Shown: positions 1 to 7,009, counted from the first letter of the stretch. The stretch: DNA of 13,885 bases from Hyphomicrobium_A sp039933175 (GCA_039933175.1 JBDTOR010000058.1:1-13885); one strand, 5' to 3'. The notes: generated from the sequence alone by a model not told the origin. Made by a program: numbers and translations.

Positions 1-1766
1 ACCGGCTCGAAACCGCGGCCGGCGAGCGCGGCAAATTTCTCCGGCACCAGCGGCGGACGGTACGTGGTCGTGCCGATGGACTCGATCGACTTGTTCGTCG
101 CGCGCGCCACGATGCGGATGGTGTTGAGATTGGCGTGGCGCCCCTGGCTCGGCCCGAAGCCGACGGTCGAATAGCGCTTCACCAGCTGGATGTCGTCGTA
201 GCCGTCCCTCACCGTGTTGACGATGTCCTTCGACTGGAGGTCCTCATCGAAGTCGATGAAATCGAAGCCCTTGGCGCCGAAGATTGGATAGGGGTGGTTG
301 ACCAGCTTGGCCGAGGGGTCGGCGACGACATCGCTGCGCAGCTCCGCGGGGCGCTCGAGCACACGCGCCGCAGCGGCCGCGCCGGCATGCCTGCTGTCAC
401 CGATTACCGCAGCCTGCGACCACACGCCGGCCGCCGCACCGGCCAGCGAGATGCCGCCGGGCAGATCGGTGGCGCGATGCATGTTGGTGGCCGGATCGAA
501 GACGACCTTGGCCCCGGCATGGCTGGCGAGATTGAGCGAGGGCGAGAAGCCGACGCTCATCAGGACGAGGTCGCAATCGATCCATTCGCGGTCGCGCGCC
601 GCCTGGCCCTCGCCGGTGATGCGCGCCACGCCGACCGAGGACACGCGCTTGCGGCCTTTGCTATCGACCAGCGTGGCGCCGGGAATGATGCGCACGCCGC
701 GCGCCTTTACCGCCTCGACCGAGGCGCTATCGGCCGTTGCGTTGAGATCGACGACGGCGGCGACGGAGATCCCCGCGTCGAGCAGATCGAGCGCCGCCTC
801 GTAGCCGAAGCGGTTCGACGTGGCGACAACGGCGCGCGTGCCTGGCTTGACGCCGTAGAGCCGCATCAGCCGCTGCGCGGCGTCGGCGAACATGATGCCG
901 GGGCGGTCGTTGTTGCGGAAGACGAGCGGCTGGTCGAAGGCGCCGGTGGCGATCACCATCTCCTTGCTGCGAATCTTGAAGAAGCGGTTGCCGCGCGTGG
1001 CCGATGCCCAGTTGTCGGCGAACATGCCGGTGATCGTGGTGCCGGTCATGATGCGCAGGTTGGGGATGGCGCGGGCGCGGTGCATCAGATCGGCGCGCCG
1101 GGCGACGACACTGGCGCGATCGCCGCCGTCGCGGCCGTAGAGCATGGAGCCGCCGAGCTGGGCGCCGTCGTCGATCAGCAGCGTGTCGGCGCCGGCTTCC
1201 GCCGCGGCGATGGCCGCCTCGAGGCCGGCGGGACCGGCGCCGATGACCAACACGTCGGCGAACAAATAAGCCTTGTCGTAGTATTTATGCGGTGCGCCAG
1301 GCTTCAGCTTGCCCAATCCCGCCATCATGCGGATGGGCCGCTCGAACAGATGCTGCCACACGCCGCGCGGCCAGTAGAACGTCTTGTAATAGAATCCCAC
1401 GGGAAGCAGGCGGCTGAACAGCCCGATGCCGGCGTAGAGATCGTGGTCGAGTGGGCCGAGACGGTTGATCGATTCCACCGCCATGCCCTCGGTGATGGCA
1501 TGCTGATCGGCCCGCACGTTCGGCTGCGCGCCCACCTGCACCATGGTGTTGGCGTCCTGGCCGGACATGGTCAGCACGCCGCGCGGGCGGTGATACTTGA
1601 AAGAGCGCGACAACAGCGTGCGCCCCTCCGCGTAGAGCGCCGAAGCGACGACGTCGCCCTCGAACCCGCTGTGCAGTTTGCCGTCGAACGTGAACGACAG
1701 CGGCCGCTTGCGATTGATCAGCAGCCCGTAATCCGCCCCCTCGAGGCGCCCCGCTCCCGCGCTCAT
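1..1766 (-). CDS. mgdC: N-methylglutamate dehydrogenase subunit C (sarcosine oxidase alpha-like), partial
   Basis: This is the first 588 codons of a SoxA-like flavoprotein subunit; the rest lies beyond the left edge (family members are about 950-1000 residues). The ATG overlaps the mgdB stop in an ATGA, which fixes the start. Residues 22-110 form the ferredoxin-like N-terminal domain seen in sarcosine oxidase alpha subunits (FDGKLHSGFEGD, then FKYHRPRGV). It has no cysteines, so no Fe-S cluster is expected. A dinucleotide-binding Rossmann motif, VLVIGAGPAGLEAA, sits at about 172-185. The last codons read PEKFAALAGRGFEP. In the family this subunit binds NAD(+) and carries a C-terminal aminomethyltransferase-like folate domain, here outside the window. 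With mgdA, mgdB and an expected mgdD it should oxidise N-methylglutamate and transfer the methylene group to tetrahydrofolate. Sarcosine oxidase alpha is the alternative; the linked mgs and gmaS genes favour NMG dehydrogenase. Confidence 0.88.
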   Translation of the reverse strand, partial: MSAGAGRLEGADYGLLINRKRPLSFTFDGKLHSGFEGDVVASALYAEGRTLLSRSFKYHRPRGVLTMSGQDANTMVQVGAQPNVRADQHAITEGMAVESINRLGPLDHDLYAGIGLFSRLLPVGFYYKTFYWPRGVWQHLFERPIRMMAGLGKLKPGAPHKYYDKAYLFADVLVIGAGPAGLEAAIAAAEAGADTLLIDDGAQLGGSMLYGRDGGDRASVVARRADLMHRARAIPNLRIMTGTTITGMFADNWASATRGNRFFKIRSKEMVIATGAFDQPLVFRNNDRPGIMFADAAQRLMRLYGVKPGTRAVVATSNRFGYEAALDLLDAGISVAAVVDLNATADSASVEAVKARGVRIIPGATLVDSKGRKRVSSVGVARITGEGQAARDREWIDCDLVLMSVGFSPSLNLASHAGAKVVFDPATNMHRATDLPGGISLAGAAAGVWSQAAVIGDSRHAGAAAAARVLERPAELRSDVVADPSAKLVNHPYPIFGAKGFDFIDFDEDLQSKDIVNTVRDGYDDIQLVKRYSTVGFGPSQGRHANLNTIRIVARATNKSIESIGTTTYRPPLVPEKFAALAGRGFEP

Positions 1767-2053
1767 GCTCCGCTCCCGCCCGCGTTGTTCCCCTGGCGCG
1801 CAAAGTAGGCGTCGACCGTCATCGTCTCGATGATGTTGTCAGTGATCGTGTTGCGGCGCGCGATGAACCAGGTGTTGGTCGGCGCGTGCAACCACCATTC
1901 GTAGATCTCGCCGGCGAGGTTCTGTTCGAGGAACAGGTACTCGGTCCATTGGTCGTCGGTGGAGGCGGCGTCGGGCATGGCCTTCACCTCGCCTCCCCAC
2001 ACGAACTCCGTGATGTTGCGCGGCCCGTTGATCGGGCACGTCAGGATTTTCAT
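1763..2053 (-). CDS. mgdB: N-methylglutamate dehydrogenase subunit B (sarcosine oxidase delta-like)
   Basis: A 96-residue SoxD-like subunit, the usual size for the family. Recognisable segments are the N-terminal CPINGPRNITEF, then GGEVKAMPD, then WWLHAPTNTWFIARRNTITD. It lies 18 bp after mgdA and overlaps mgdC by 4 bp (ATGA), so the three are one operon. In heterotetrameric sarcosine oxidase the delta subunit binds zinc through three Cys and one His (Cys6, Cys9, His59, Cys63, from memory). Here Cys6 and His56 remain, but the other two positions are Asn9 and Asn60. Zinc binding in that form is therefore unlikely. The protein probably plays a structural role in the MgdABCD complex. Identity as a SoxD homologue is secure; assignment to NMG dehydrogenase rests on context. 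Confidence 0.9.
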   Translation of the reverse strand: MKILTCPINGPRNITEFVWGGEVKAMPDAASTDDQWTEYLFLEQNLAGEIYEWWLHAPTNTWFIARRNTITDNIIETMTVDAYFARQGNNAGGSGA

Positions 2054-2071
2054 TGTGGATGTGTGTCCCGA

Positions 2072-3313
2072 TTAGTGACCGACCGCAGCTGCGCCCTTTT
2101 CGCCGACGAGATCGAACGAGCGGAAGCGATCGAGCGCGAACGGCTTCAGCAGATCCGGCTGCTTGTCGGTGGCAATGCATTCGGCCATGCGCACGCCGCA
2201 CACCGGCGTCGCCTTGAACCCCCACGTGCCCCACCCGGCGTCGATGTAGTAGTTCTGCACCGGCGTTAGCCCCATCACCGGGGAGAAATCCGGGGTCATG
2301 TCGGCCATGCCGGCCCACTGACGCAGCACCTTGAGCTCGCCCATGAACGGGAACAGCTCAAGCATGTGCGCCATCATGCTTTCCTTGAAGTCGAGCGTCG
2401 AGCGCGACGAGTACAGCCCGTAGGCATCCGTGGCCCCGCCCATCACCATCTCGCCGCGGGCCGACTGCGAAATGTAGACGTGCAGGGAGCCGGACACGAC
2501 GATCTGGTCGAGGATCGGCTTCACCGGTTCGGACACGCACGCCTGCAGCGGAATGGTGCGGATCGGCAGCAGGAAGCCGGCCATGCGCGCCACTTCGCTC
2601 GAGGCGCCGGCCACGGCCTGCACGATCTTGCCGGCGCGAATGACGCCGCGGTTGGTCTCGACGCCGACGGCGCGGCCGTTCTCGATGATGATCTTGTTGA
2701 CGCCCGTCTGCGTGTGCACTTCGACGCCGCGCTTGATGGCTTCCTTGGCGTAGCCCCAGGCGACCGCGTCGTGGCGCGCGATGGCACCGGGCGGATGATA
2801 GAGAGCGCCGATGATCGGATAACGCACATCATCGCCGATGTTGATGGTTGGGCACAGGCGTTTGATCTCATCCGGGCCGATGACCTCGGAATTGACGCCG
2901 AGGTGCTTATTGACCTCGGCCCGCCAGCGCGCCGTGCGCAGCGCCGCATCCGTGTGCGCCAGCGTGAAGTGGCCGCGCTCGGAATACATCATGTTGATGT
3001 CGAGGTCGTTCGACAGCCCGCGCCATAGCCCGACGGCCTCCTTGTAGAACTCGACGCCTTCCGGGGTGAGATAGTTGGCGCGGATAATCGTGGTGTTGCG
3101 CGCCGTGTTGCCGCCGGCGAGCCATCCCTTGTCCAGGACGCACACGTTCTTGATGCCGTGCTGCTCGGCCAGATAGTAGGCGATGGCCAAGCCATGCCCG
3201 CCAGCGCCGATGACGATCACGTCATAGGAGGACTTGAGTTCCGGGCTCCAGCGGAAGTGCGGTTCGTCCGGGTGCTCCTTGGCCAGCGCGTACTTCAGGA
3301 GGGCAAAAGGCAT
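2072..3313 (-). CDS. mgdA: N-methylglutamate dehydrogenase subunit A (sarcosine oxidase beta-like)
   Basis: A 413-residue FAD-dependent amine oxidase of the DAO/SoxB family, full length. The N-terminal Rossmann motif VIVIGAGGHGLAIAYYLA is at about 32-49. ARHDAVAWGYAKEA (179-192) matches the sarcosine oxidase beta segment whose His carries the covalent FMN, making His181 the likely flavin-attachment residue. The C-terminal part has the FAD-binding run YYIDAGWGTWGFKATP. By homology this subunit holds the catalytic site where the N-methyl amino acid is oxidised, with electrons moving from FAD to FMN. A GGAGGA ribosome site at 3323-3328 supports the ATG. It is the first gene of the mgdABC operon and divergent from the membrane module across 270 bp. 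SoxB of a true sarcosine oxidase is the alternative; the genes for making NMG are in the same locus. Confidence 0.9.
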   Translation of the reverse strand: MPFALLKYALAKEHPDEPHFRWSPELKSSYDVIVIGAGGHGLAIAYYLAEQHGIKNVCVLDKGWLAGGNTARNTTIIRANYLTPEGVEFYKEAVGLWRGLSNDLDINMMYSERGHFTLAHTDAALRTARWRAEVNKHLGVNSEVIGPDEIKRLCPTINIGDDVRYPIIGALYHPPGAIARHDAVAWGYAKEAIKRGVEVHTQTGVNKIIIENGRAVGVETNRGVIRAGKIVQAVAGASSEVARMAGFLLPIRTIPLQACVSEPVKPILDQIVVSGSLHVYISQSARGEMVMGGATDAYGLYSSRSTLDFKESMMAHMLELFPFMGELKVLRQWAGMADMTPDFSPVMGLTPVQNYYIDAGWGTWGFKATPVCGVRMAECIATDKQPDLLKPFALDRFRSFDLVGEKGAAAVGH

Positions 3314-3583
3314 CGATCATCGTCCTCCCAGGCCGTACGGCGCGGCCCCAGGCGTGTCGCAAAGTCATTCCCAGAGTGCAAGAAAATTTCCGATCGTTCA
3401 AGTGCTCGAAGTATCACCATGATGCGGAATTAATAGGCTTGACTCTCGATTAGCACGTAAAATCCGGCCATCAGCAGCTTGACAACTTGCGTCAACCCGT
3501 CGCAGAATTTTCCGCATATAAAAATAGGTTGCCTCTAAGGCAACTTTGCTCGGGTGGAATGAAAGCTAGCCAAGGGGAGCTCA
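3314..3583. promoter_or_regulatory. Divergent control region between mgdA and the membrane-module operon
   Basis: This 270-bp stretch has no gene and is much more AT-rich than its flanks, as expected for two divergent promoters. The right half contains TTGACA (3479-3484) with CAGAAT 18 bp downstream, a possible sigma-70 promoter for the rightward genes. TTGAC (3479-3483) and GTCAA (3491-3495) form a dyad over that -35 element. A hairpin or operator lies at 3528-3544. On the minus strand TTGAAC with a weak CACTCT element 17 bp on could serve mgdA. The promoter assignments are pattern matches only. Confidence 0.45.
3528..3544. repeat. Perfect 7-bp inverted repeat upstream of the membrane module
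   Basis: GTTGCCT, a 3-base CTA centre and AGGCAAC form a perfect dyad 39 bp before the first ATG of the rightward operon. It lies just downstream of an AT-rich run (3515-3526). It could be an operator, or a small hairpin in the 5' leader. Confidence 0.5.
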
Positions 3584-3874
3584 ATGCAAAAGAGCACTAA
3601 CGATTCACGCGTGCAATCCATGTACGCGGGGGATCGGCGATGGGCAGTCTTTGCCGTCGCCGCTCTCTGGGCGACCTACGGGTTCGTCTTCTGGAAGGTG
3701 CTGCCGCTCGTGGGCACGCCGGAGGTCATGTACGCCCTCGCCGTTTCCGGCGGCATCGTGCTCCTTTTCAACACGGCGTCCATCTTCGCGATGATCAGCC
3801 ACTACTCCGGAGACAAGGACCACATCTACGGCCTCGACCTCCATTATCTCGATGCCCTGCGCGGCAAGGTTTGA
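3584..3874 (+). CDS. Unrecognised 96-residue two-span membrane protein
   Basis: I do not recognise a family. The protein has a short charged N-terminus and two predicted membrane spans at about 20-40 (starting WAVFAVAALWATYGFVFW) and 49-72. An acidic and aromatic tail follows (HYSGDKDHIYGLDLHYLD). A GGGGAG ribosome site at 3574-3579 supports the ATG. It opens a run of four genes: the next starts 11 bp after its stop, and the run ends in an amine or amino-acid permease. Small size, two spans and tight coupling suggest an accessory membrane subunit of that transporter. This is inference from context, as no functional motif is visible. Confidence 0.82.
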   Translation: MQKSTNDSRVQSMYAGDRRWAVFAVAALWATYGFVFWKVLPLVGTPEVMYALAVSGGIVLLFNTASIFAMISHYSGDKDHIYGLDLHYLDALRGKV

Positions 3875-3885
3875 GGGAGGAACAC

Positions 3886-4266
3886 ATGGCTAAGGCACCT
3901 TATCAACCGCCGGAGCAGTCGAAGCTAGGTCAGCTCATCGACTCGCTGTTCCTCCTCGTCCTCGTCGTCGCCAGCTTGTTCGCGCCGGTCTACTTCGGCC
4001 TCGCGGGCGGTGGCAAGACGGCGATCGAGTTTGCCGACAAGACGTGGGCCGGCATGGGGCAGAATGCGACGATGCAAGCCCAGTGGGAGAAGCTCGGCTA
4101 CACGGCTGAGACTGCCCACGACATGATCGCCTCGCGCTTCGACTATTCCTTCAGCCTGCCGGCGCTCATCATCACGGCACTCGTGGTGATCGTCTACTTC
4201 GTATTCGTCTTCCGCCTCTCGGCGAAGGAATACAAAGACGTCATCGCCGAGCGGTTCGACCGGTAA
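3886..4266 (+). CDS. Unrecognised 126-residue two-span membrane protein
   Basis: I do not recognise a family. The ATG at 3886 is chosen because GGGAGG lies at 3874-3879 and it follows the previous stop by 11 bp. The open frame extends further upstream only through the preceding gene. Two hydrophobic spans are visible, at about 17-39 (LIDSLFLLVLVVASLFAPVY) and 90-110 (SLPALIITALVVIVYFVFVF). They are separated by a soluble loop of about 50 residues (GGGKTAIEFADKTW, then a helical stretch to about residue 86). GGGKT alone is not a complete Walker A motif. The C-terminus is short and charged. It is the second gene of the four-gene membrane operon; a structural or accessory role with the permease is inferred. 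Confidence 0.82.
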   Translation: MAKAPYQPPEQSKLGQLIDSLFLLVLVVASLFAPVYFGLAGGGKTAIEFADKTWAGMGQNATMQAQWEKLGYTAETAHDMIASRFDYSFSLPALIITALVVIVYFVFVFRLSAKEYKDVIAERFDR

Positions 4267-4278
4267 CGGAGAGCTTCA

Positions 4279-4473
4279 ATGGAAAATCTGAGTAACTTCC
4301 AGCTGCTCGAATATGCAGCCTGGGGCATCTCCGCCGTTCTCGGCCTATGGATGCTGTTCGACATGATCCGCACCAACGCCAAATATAACGAACAGACGCT
4401 GCTTTCATCCAGAGAAGGCGAGATCGACGACGTGCTCGTCATCGATCCTCCGCACCAGGGGGGCCACCGGTGA
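4279..4473 (+). CDS. Unrecognised 64-residue single-span membrane protein
   Basis: A very small protein with one predicted membrane span at about 9-30 (LLEYAAWGISAVLGLWMLFD) and a hydrophilic, acidic C-terminal tail ending IDPPHQGGHR. GGAGAG at 4268-4273 precedes the ATG. It begins 12 bp after the previous stop, and its own TGA overlaps the GTG of the permease gene. Translational coupling to the permease therefore looks likely. No family is recognised. The coupling suggests roughly coordinated amounts with the permease, as for a small transporter subunit, but function is unproven. Confidence 0.78.
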   Translation: MENLSNFQLLEYAAWGISAVLGLWMLFDMIRTNAKYNEQTLLSSREGEIDDVLVIDPPHQGGHR

Positions 4474-5855
4474 CTCAGACAACAGCAATCCACGGGGAGA
4501 AAGTCTCCCTCTTACGCGTGCTGGGACCGGGCCACGTCTGGGCGCTCGGCGTCGGCATCGTGCTCGTCGGCGAGTACATGGGCTGGAACTTCGCCGTCGG
4601 CAAAGGCGGCGCGCTCGCCGCCCTTATCGCCTGCTGGACAGCCGGCATGCTCTACACCTGCGTCGCCATGATCGACTCGGAGGTGACGTCCACGGTCGCC
4701 GCCGCCGGCGGTCAGTATGCGCAGGCCAAGCACATCGTCGGCCCACTCATGGCCTTCAATGTCGGCCTGTTCCTCGTCCTCGCCTACACCATGCTGGAAG
4801 CCGGTAACGCCATTACCGCCGGCTACCTCGTGCAGGCGGTGGGCGGCATGGCGGGCTTCGAGAACGTGCACGACAAGCCGTTTATCGTGCTCACCATCGT
4901 CGCGCTGGCGTGGCTCAACTACCGCGGTGTGTTCGCAACGCTCACCTTCAGCCTCATCGTCACCGCGATCGCCTGCTTCGCCATCGTCGTGCTGTTCGCG
5001 GCCGTTCGCCCGTGGACCGACGACGTTTTGAAGCCGGCGGAGTTGCTGACCGGATTGCCCTACGGCTGGCTCGGCGTCATCGCGGCGCTGCACTTCGGCC
5101 TGTGGTTCTACCTCGGCATCGAGGGCACCACGCAGGCGGCCGAAGAGGTTCGCTCGCCCGCGCGGGCGCTGCCTCTCGGCACGATGACCGGCATGATCAC
5201 GCTGCTCGTGGCGGCGACGATGACCTGGTACATCTGCGTCGGCCTGATGCCGTGGGAATACTTGGGGCAGGCGATCACGCCGCTGTTCGACGCGGCGCGA
5301 CTCACCGGCTCGCTGTGGTTGATGGTGTTCCTGTTCGTCGGCACCATCTTCTCGACGCTGGCCTCGGCCAACGGCTGCATCAACGATGCCTCGCGGGCCT
5401 GGTTCTCCATGGGCCGCGATCGCTATCTACCGGTGTGGTTCGGCGCCGTGCATCCGCAGTACCGCACGCCGTTCCGGTCGATCGTGTTCCTCGTTCCCGT
5501 CGCGCTCGTCTTCGCACTTGGCGCGCCGCTCGATCAGGTCATCACGTTCTCGATCCTGTCGGGACTACTCGGCTACACCTTCATGTCCTTCAACATGTGG
5601 ATGTTCCGCAAGAAGTGGCCGCTAGGCACGATCAAGAGGGGTTATGTGCACCCCTTCCACCCGCTGCCGGCGATCGTGCTGTTCCTGCTCTGCGCGATCA
5701 CCTACTTCGCGGTGTTCCTGGGCTACGGCACGCAGCTCGTGGCGATGATGGTGTTCTACATCGTCGTCTCGGCGTGGTTCGCCTTCCACCGCTACAAGTA
5801 CGTGAAACGCGGCGACCAGTTCACCATGGCCTGGCCGCGGCCGGTCGGCTACTGA
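4470..5855 (+). CDS. APC-superfamily amine/amino-acid permease, ethanolamine-permease-like
   Basis: A 461-residue polytopic inner-membrane protein with about 12 hydrophobic segments, the typical length and layout of the amino acid-polyamine-organocation superfamily. The N-terminal GEYMGWNFAVGKGG resembles the GEYFGWNFGL-type motif of ethanolamine permeases. LHFGLWFYLGIEGTTQAAEE lies in the middle region, where APC proteins carry a conserved Glu. The start is a GTG overlapping the previous stop by 4 bp, preceded by a G-rich ribosome site (4458-4463). The substrate cannot be read from sequence. Its position between mgd and mgs/gmaS suggests uptake of methylamine, a methylated amine or an N-methyl amino acid. 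It is the last gene of the membrane module and is followed by two hairpins. Confidence 0.88.
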   Translation: MTQTTAIHGEKVSLLRVLGPGHVWALGVGIVLVGEYMGWNFAVGKGGALAALIACWTAGMLYTCVAMIDSEVTSTVAAAGGQYAQAKHIVGPLMAFNVGLFLVLAYTMLEAGNAITAGYLVQAVGGMAGFENVHDKPFIVLTIVALAWLNYRGVFATLTFSLIVTAIACFAIVVLFAAVRPWTDDVLKPAELLTGLPYGWLGVIAALHFGLWFYLGIEGTTQAAEEVRSPARALPLGTMTGMITLLVAATMTWYICVGLMPWEYLGQAITPLFDAARLTGSLWLMVFLFVGTIFSTLASANGCINDASRAWFSMGRDRYLPVWFGAVHPQYRTPFRSIVFLVPVALVFALGAPLDQVITFSILSGLLGYTFMSFNMWMFRKKWPLGTIKRGYVHPFHPLPAIVLFLLCAITYFAVFLGYGTQLVAMMVFYIVVSAWFAFHRYKYVKRGDQFTMAWPRPVGY

Positions 5856-5870
5856 CGATACACAAGCGTT

Positions 5871-5938
5871 GTGCCGCGGGCCCCGCAAGGTCCGCGGCAC
5901 CTCCCCGGCGATCCCCGGCTGGCTCTGCGGGGATCGCC
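5871..5938. terminator. Two tandem GC-rich hairpins after the permease gene
   Basis: The first stem is GTGCCGCGG (5871-5879) with CCGCGGCAC (5892-5900), a perfect 9-bp stem with a 12-base loop. The second is GGCGATCCCCG (5907-5917) with CGGGGATCGCC (5928-5938), a perfect 11-bp stem with a 10-base loop. They start 15 bp after the stop codon. No T-run follows either stem, so this is not a textbook intrinsic terminator. It may terminate with Rho or protect the 3' end of the transcript. Confidence 0.6.
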
Positions 5939-5973
5939 ACCACATCTGCAAGTTACGCGTGAGCGATCACCCG

Positions 5974-6645
5974 ATGTCCGTATCCCTCCTGCTCGCTGCC
6001 GGCTCCATCGCCGCCGTCACCTATGTCGGCATGCGCGACCACCGCGCCGCCAAGACGGCGCGCCGCGGCGTGCTTGACGACTGCGTCGGCGCCCTCGATC
6101 GCGCCCATATCACGCACGCCGCCGACAGTTTCCCGCGCCTCGCCGGCCACCATCAAAATCGCGAGGTTCGCGTCAATCTTCTTTGCGATACGATGACCAT
6201 CCGCCGGCTGCCGCAGCTTTGGATGTCGACGACGCTTGTCGAGGCAAACGCCGGCCTGCCGGGATTCGACATCCTCGTGCGCCCCGCCGGCACCGAGTTC
6301 TATTCGCTAACCTCGCGCTTTGCGCATCGCCTCGAGACGCCGGTCGGCTTTCCCGACGAGGTGCTGATCCGCGGCGACGACGGTGCCGAGCCTCTGCTCG
6401 ATGAACTGCGCGCGACGCTCGTCCGCATCCTGGCCGATCCGCGCGTCAAGGAAATCGCCGTCACCCCGCGCGGGCTGCGCATCGTCCGCCAGGCCGGCGA
6501 GGGCAAGCGCGGCGACTATCTGCTGCTGCGCCAGTCCGTCTTCGAGAGCGCCGCCGTCCCGCGGCGCGACCTCGCCGCCGTGCTCGAACAATTGCAGGCC
6601 ATCCGCGCCATCACCGGTGCCTACGGCCGGGCACGCGCGGCATGA
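5974..6645 (+). CDS. Hypothetical protein with an N-terminal membrane anchor
   Basis: I do not recognise a family. From the ATG at 5974 it is 223 residues. A GTG at 5959 would add five, and neither has a clear ribosome site. A further ATG at 5869 is rejected because it would translate through the hairpins. The first 20 residues (MSVSLLLAAGSIAAVTYVGM) form one hydrophobic segment, a membrane anchor or an uncleaved signal. The rest is a soluble, Arg-rich domain with mixed alpha/beta character (for example LPGFDILVRPAGTEFYSLTS). No catalytic motif is evident. Its last codon overlaps the next gene in an ATGA, so the two are probably co-expressed. It sits between the transporter and mgsA but has no visible link to methylamine chemistry. 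Confidence 0.75.
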   Translation: MSVSLLLAAGSIAAVTYVGMRDHRAAKTARRGVLDDCVGALDRAHITHAADSFPRLAGHHQNREVRVNLLCDTMTIRRLPQLWMSTTLVEANAGLPGFDILVRPAGTEFYSLTSRFAHRLETPVGFPDEVLIRGDDGAEPLLDELRATLVRILADPRVKEIAVTPRGLRIVRQAGEGKRGDYLLLRQSVFESAAVPRRDLAAVLEQLQAIRAITGAYGRARAA

Positions 6646-6950
6646 GCGGCAAGCGGCCACTCAACCCGTACCTCGTCCTCGCCCTCGCCGTCATCGCCCC
6701 GGGCGCCGGGCACGTCGCCATCGGTGTCCCCCAGCGCGGCTTCGGCTTTGCGTTTTTCTCGCTACTGCTGGCGCTGCTGTGCTGGCACACGACCACGCCG
6801 GAAACCTCTTTCATCGGACGTTCGGCGGGCGGTCTGTTCGTCTGGGCCCTGTCGATTCCGGACGCCTACCGCATCGCGCGCATCCGTTTTGAGGAATGGC
6901 GCTATGGCCAGGAAGTTGCCTCACGGGAAAATAGTATTCACGCCAGTTGA
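6642..6950 (+). CDS. Small hydrophobic membrane protein, 102 residues
   Basis: A small protein with two or three predicted membrane segments (about 8-28, 33-50 and 60-75). The segment APGAGHVAIGVPQRGFGFAF recalls the PGxGhxxxGxxxxG pattern of small TM2-like or DUF5683-like membrane proteins, but I cannot assign it to a family. The C-terminus is charged (RIRFEEWRYGQE). It overlaps the previous gene by 4 bp (ATGA), which supports both genes and their starts. It ends 59 bp before mgsA, and its stop lies within the putative mgsA promoter. Function is unknown. Confidence 0.72.
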   Translation: MSGKRPLNPYLVLALAVIAPGAGHVAIGVPQRGFGFAFFSLLLALLCWHTTTPETSFIGRSAGGLFVWALSIPDAYRIARIRFEEWRYGQEVASRENSIHAS

Positions 6951-6975
6951 ACTTTAGGGACGTCCCTGCTAAGTT
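6947..6975 (+). promoter_or_regulatory. Putative mgsA promoter with a palindrome in its spacer
   Basis: TTGAAC (6947-6952) and TAAGTT (6970-6975), 17 bp apart, resemble a sigma-70 promoter. Transcription would start near 6982, giving a leader of about 28 bases before the mgsA ATG. The spacer holds AGGGACGTCCCT (6956-6967), a perfect 12-bp palindrome well placed for regulator binding. This is a pattern match and no regulator is identified. Confidence 0.5.
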
Positions 6976-7009
6976 TTGCAGGCACCTAAGCATGTGGGGA
7001 CCGTAGGAA

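Noticed and set aside
135..1808. A 557-codon plus-strand open frame opposite mgdC
   Set aside because: Its product is low-complexity Ala/Arg/Gly/His-rich with no family features. The opposite strand encodes a clear SoxA-like protein, so this is an artefact of GC-rich codon use.
1..3313. Reading the minus-strand genes as an ordinary sarcosine oxidase operon (soxBDA)
   Set aside because: The subunits are homologous and this cannot be excluded from them alone. The linked mgsABC and gmaS and the altered zinc ligands in the delta subunit favour N-methylglutamate dehydrogenase.
4006..4020. GGGKT in the 126-residue membrane protein as a nucleotide-binding P-loop
   Set aside because: It lacks the GxxxxGK[ST] spacing and any Walker B or ATPase context; the protein is too small and mostly membrane and linker.
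5869..5973. An ATG at 5869 as start of the hypothetical gene ending at 6645
   Set aside because: It would translate straight through two perfect hairpins and place an Arg/Pro/Gly-rich leader ahead of an evident N-terminal membrane segment.
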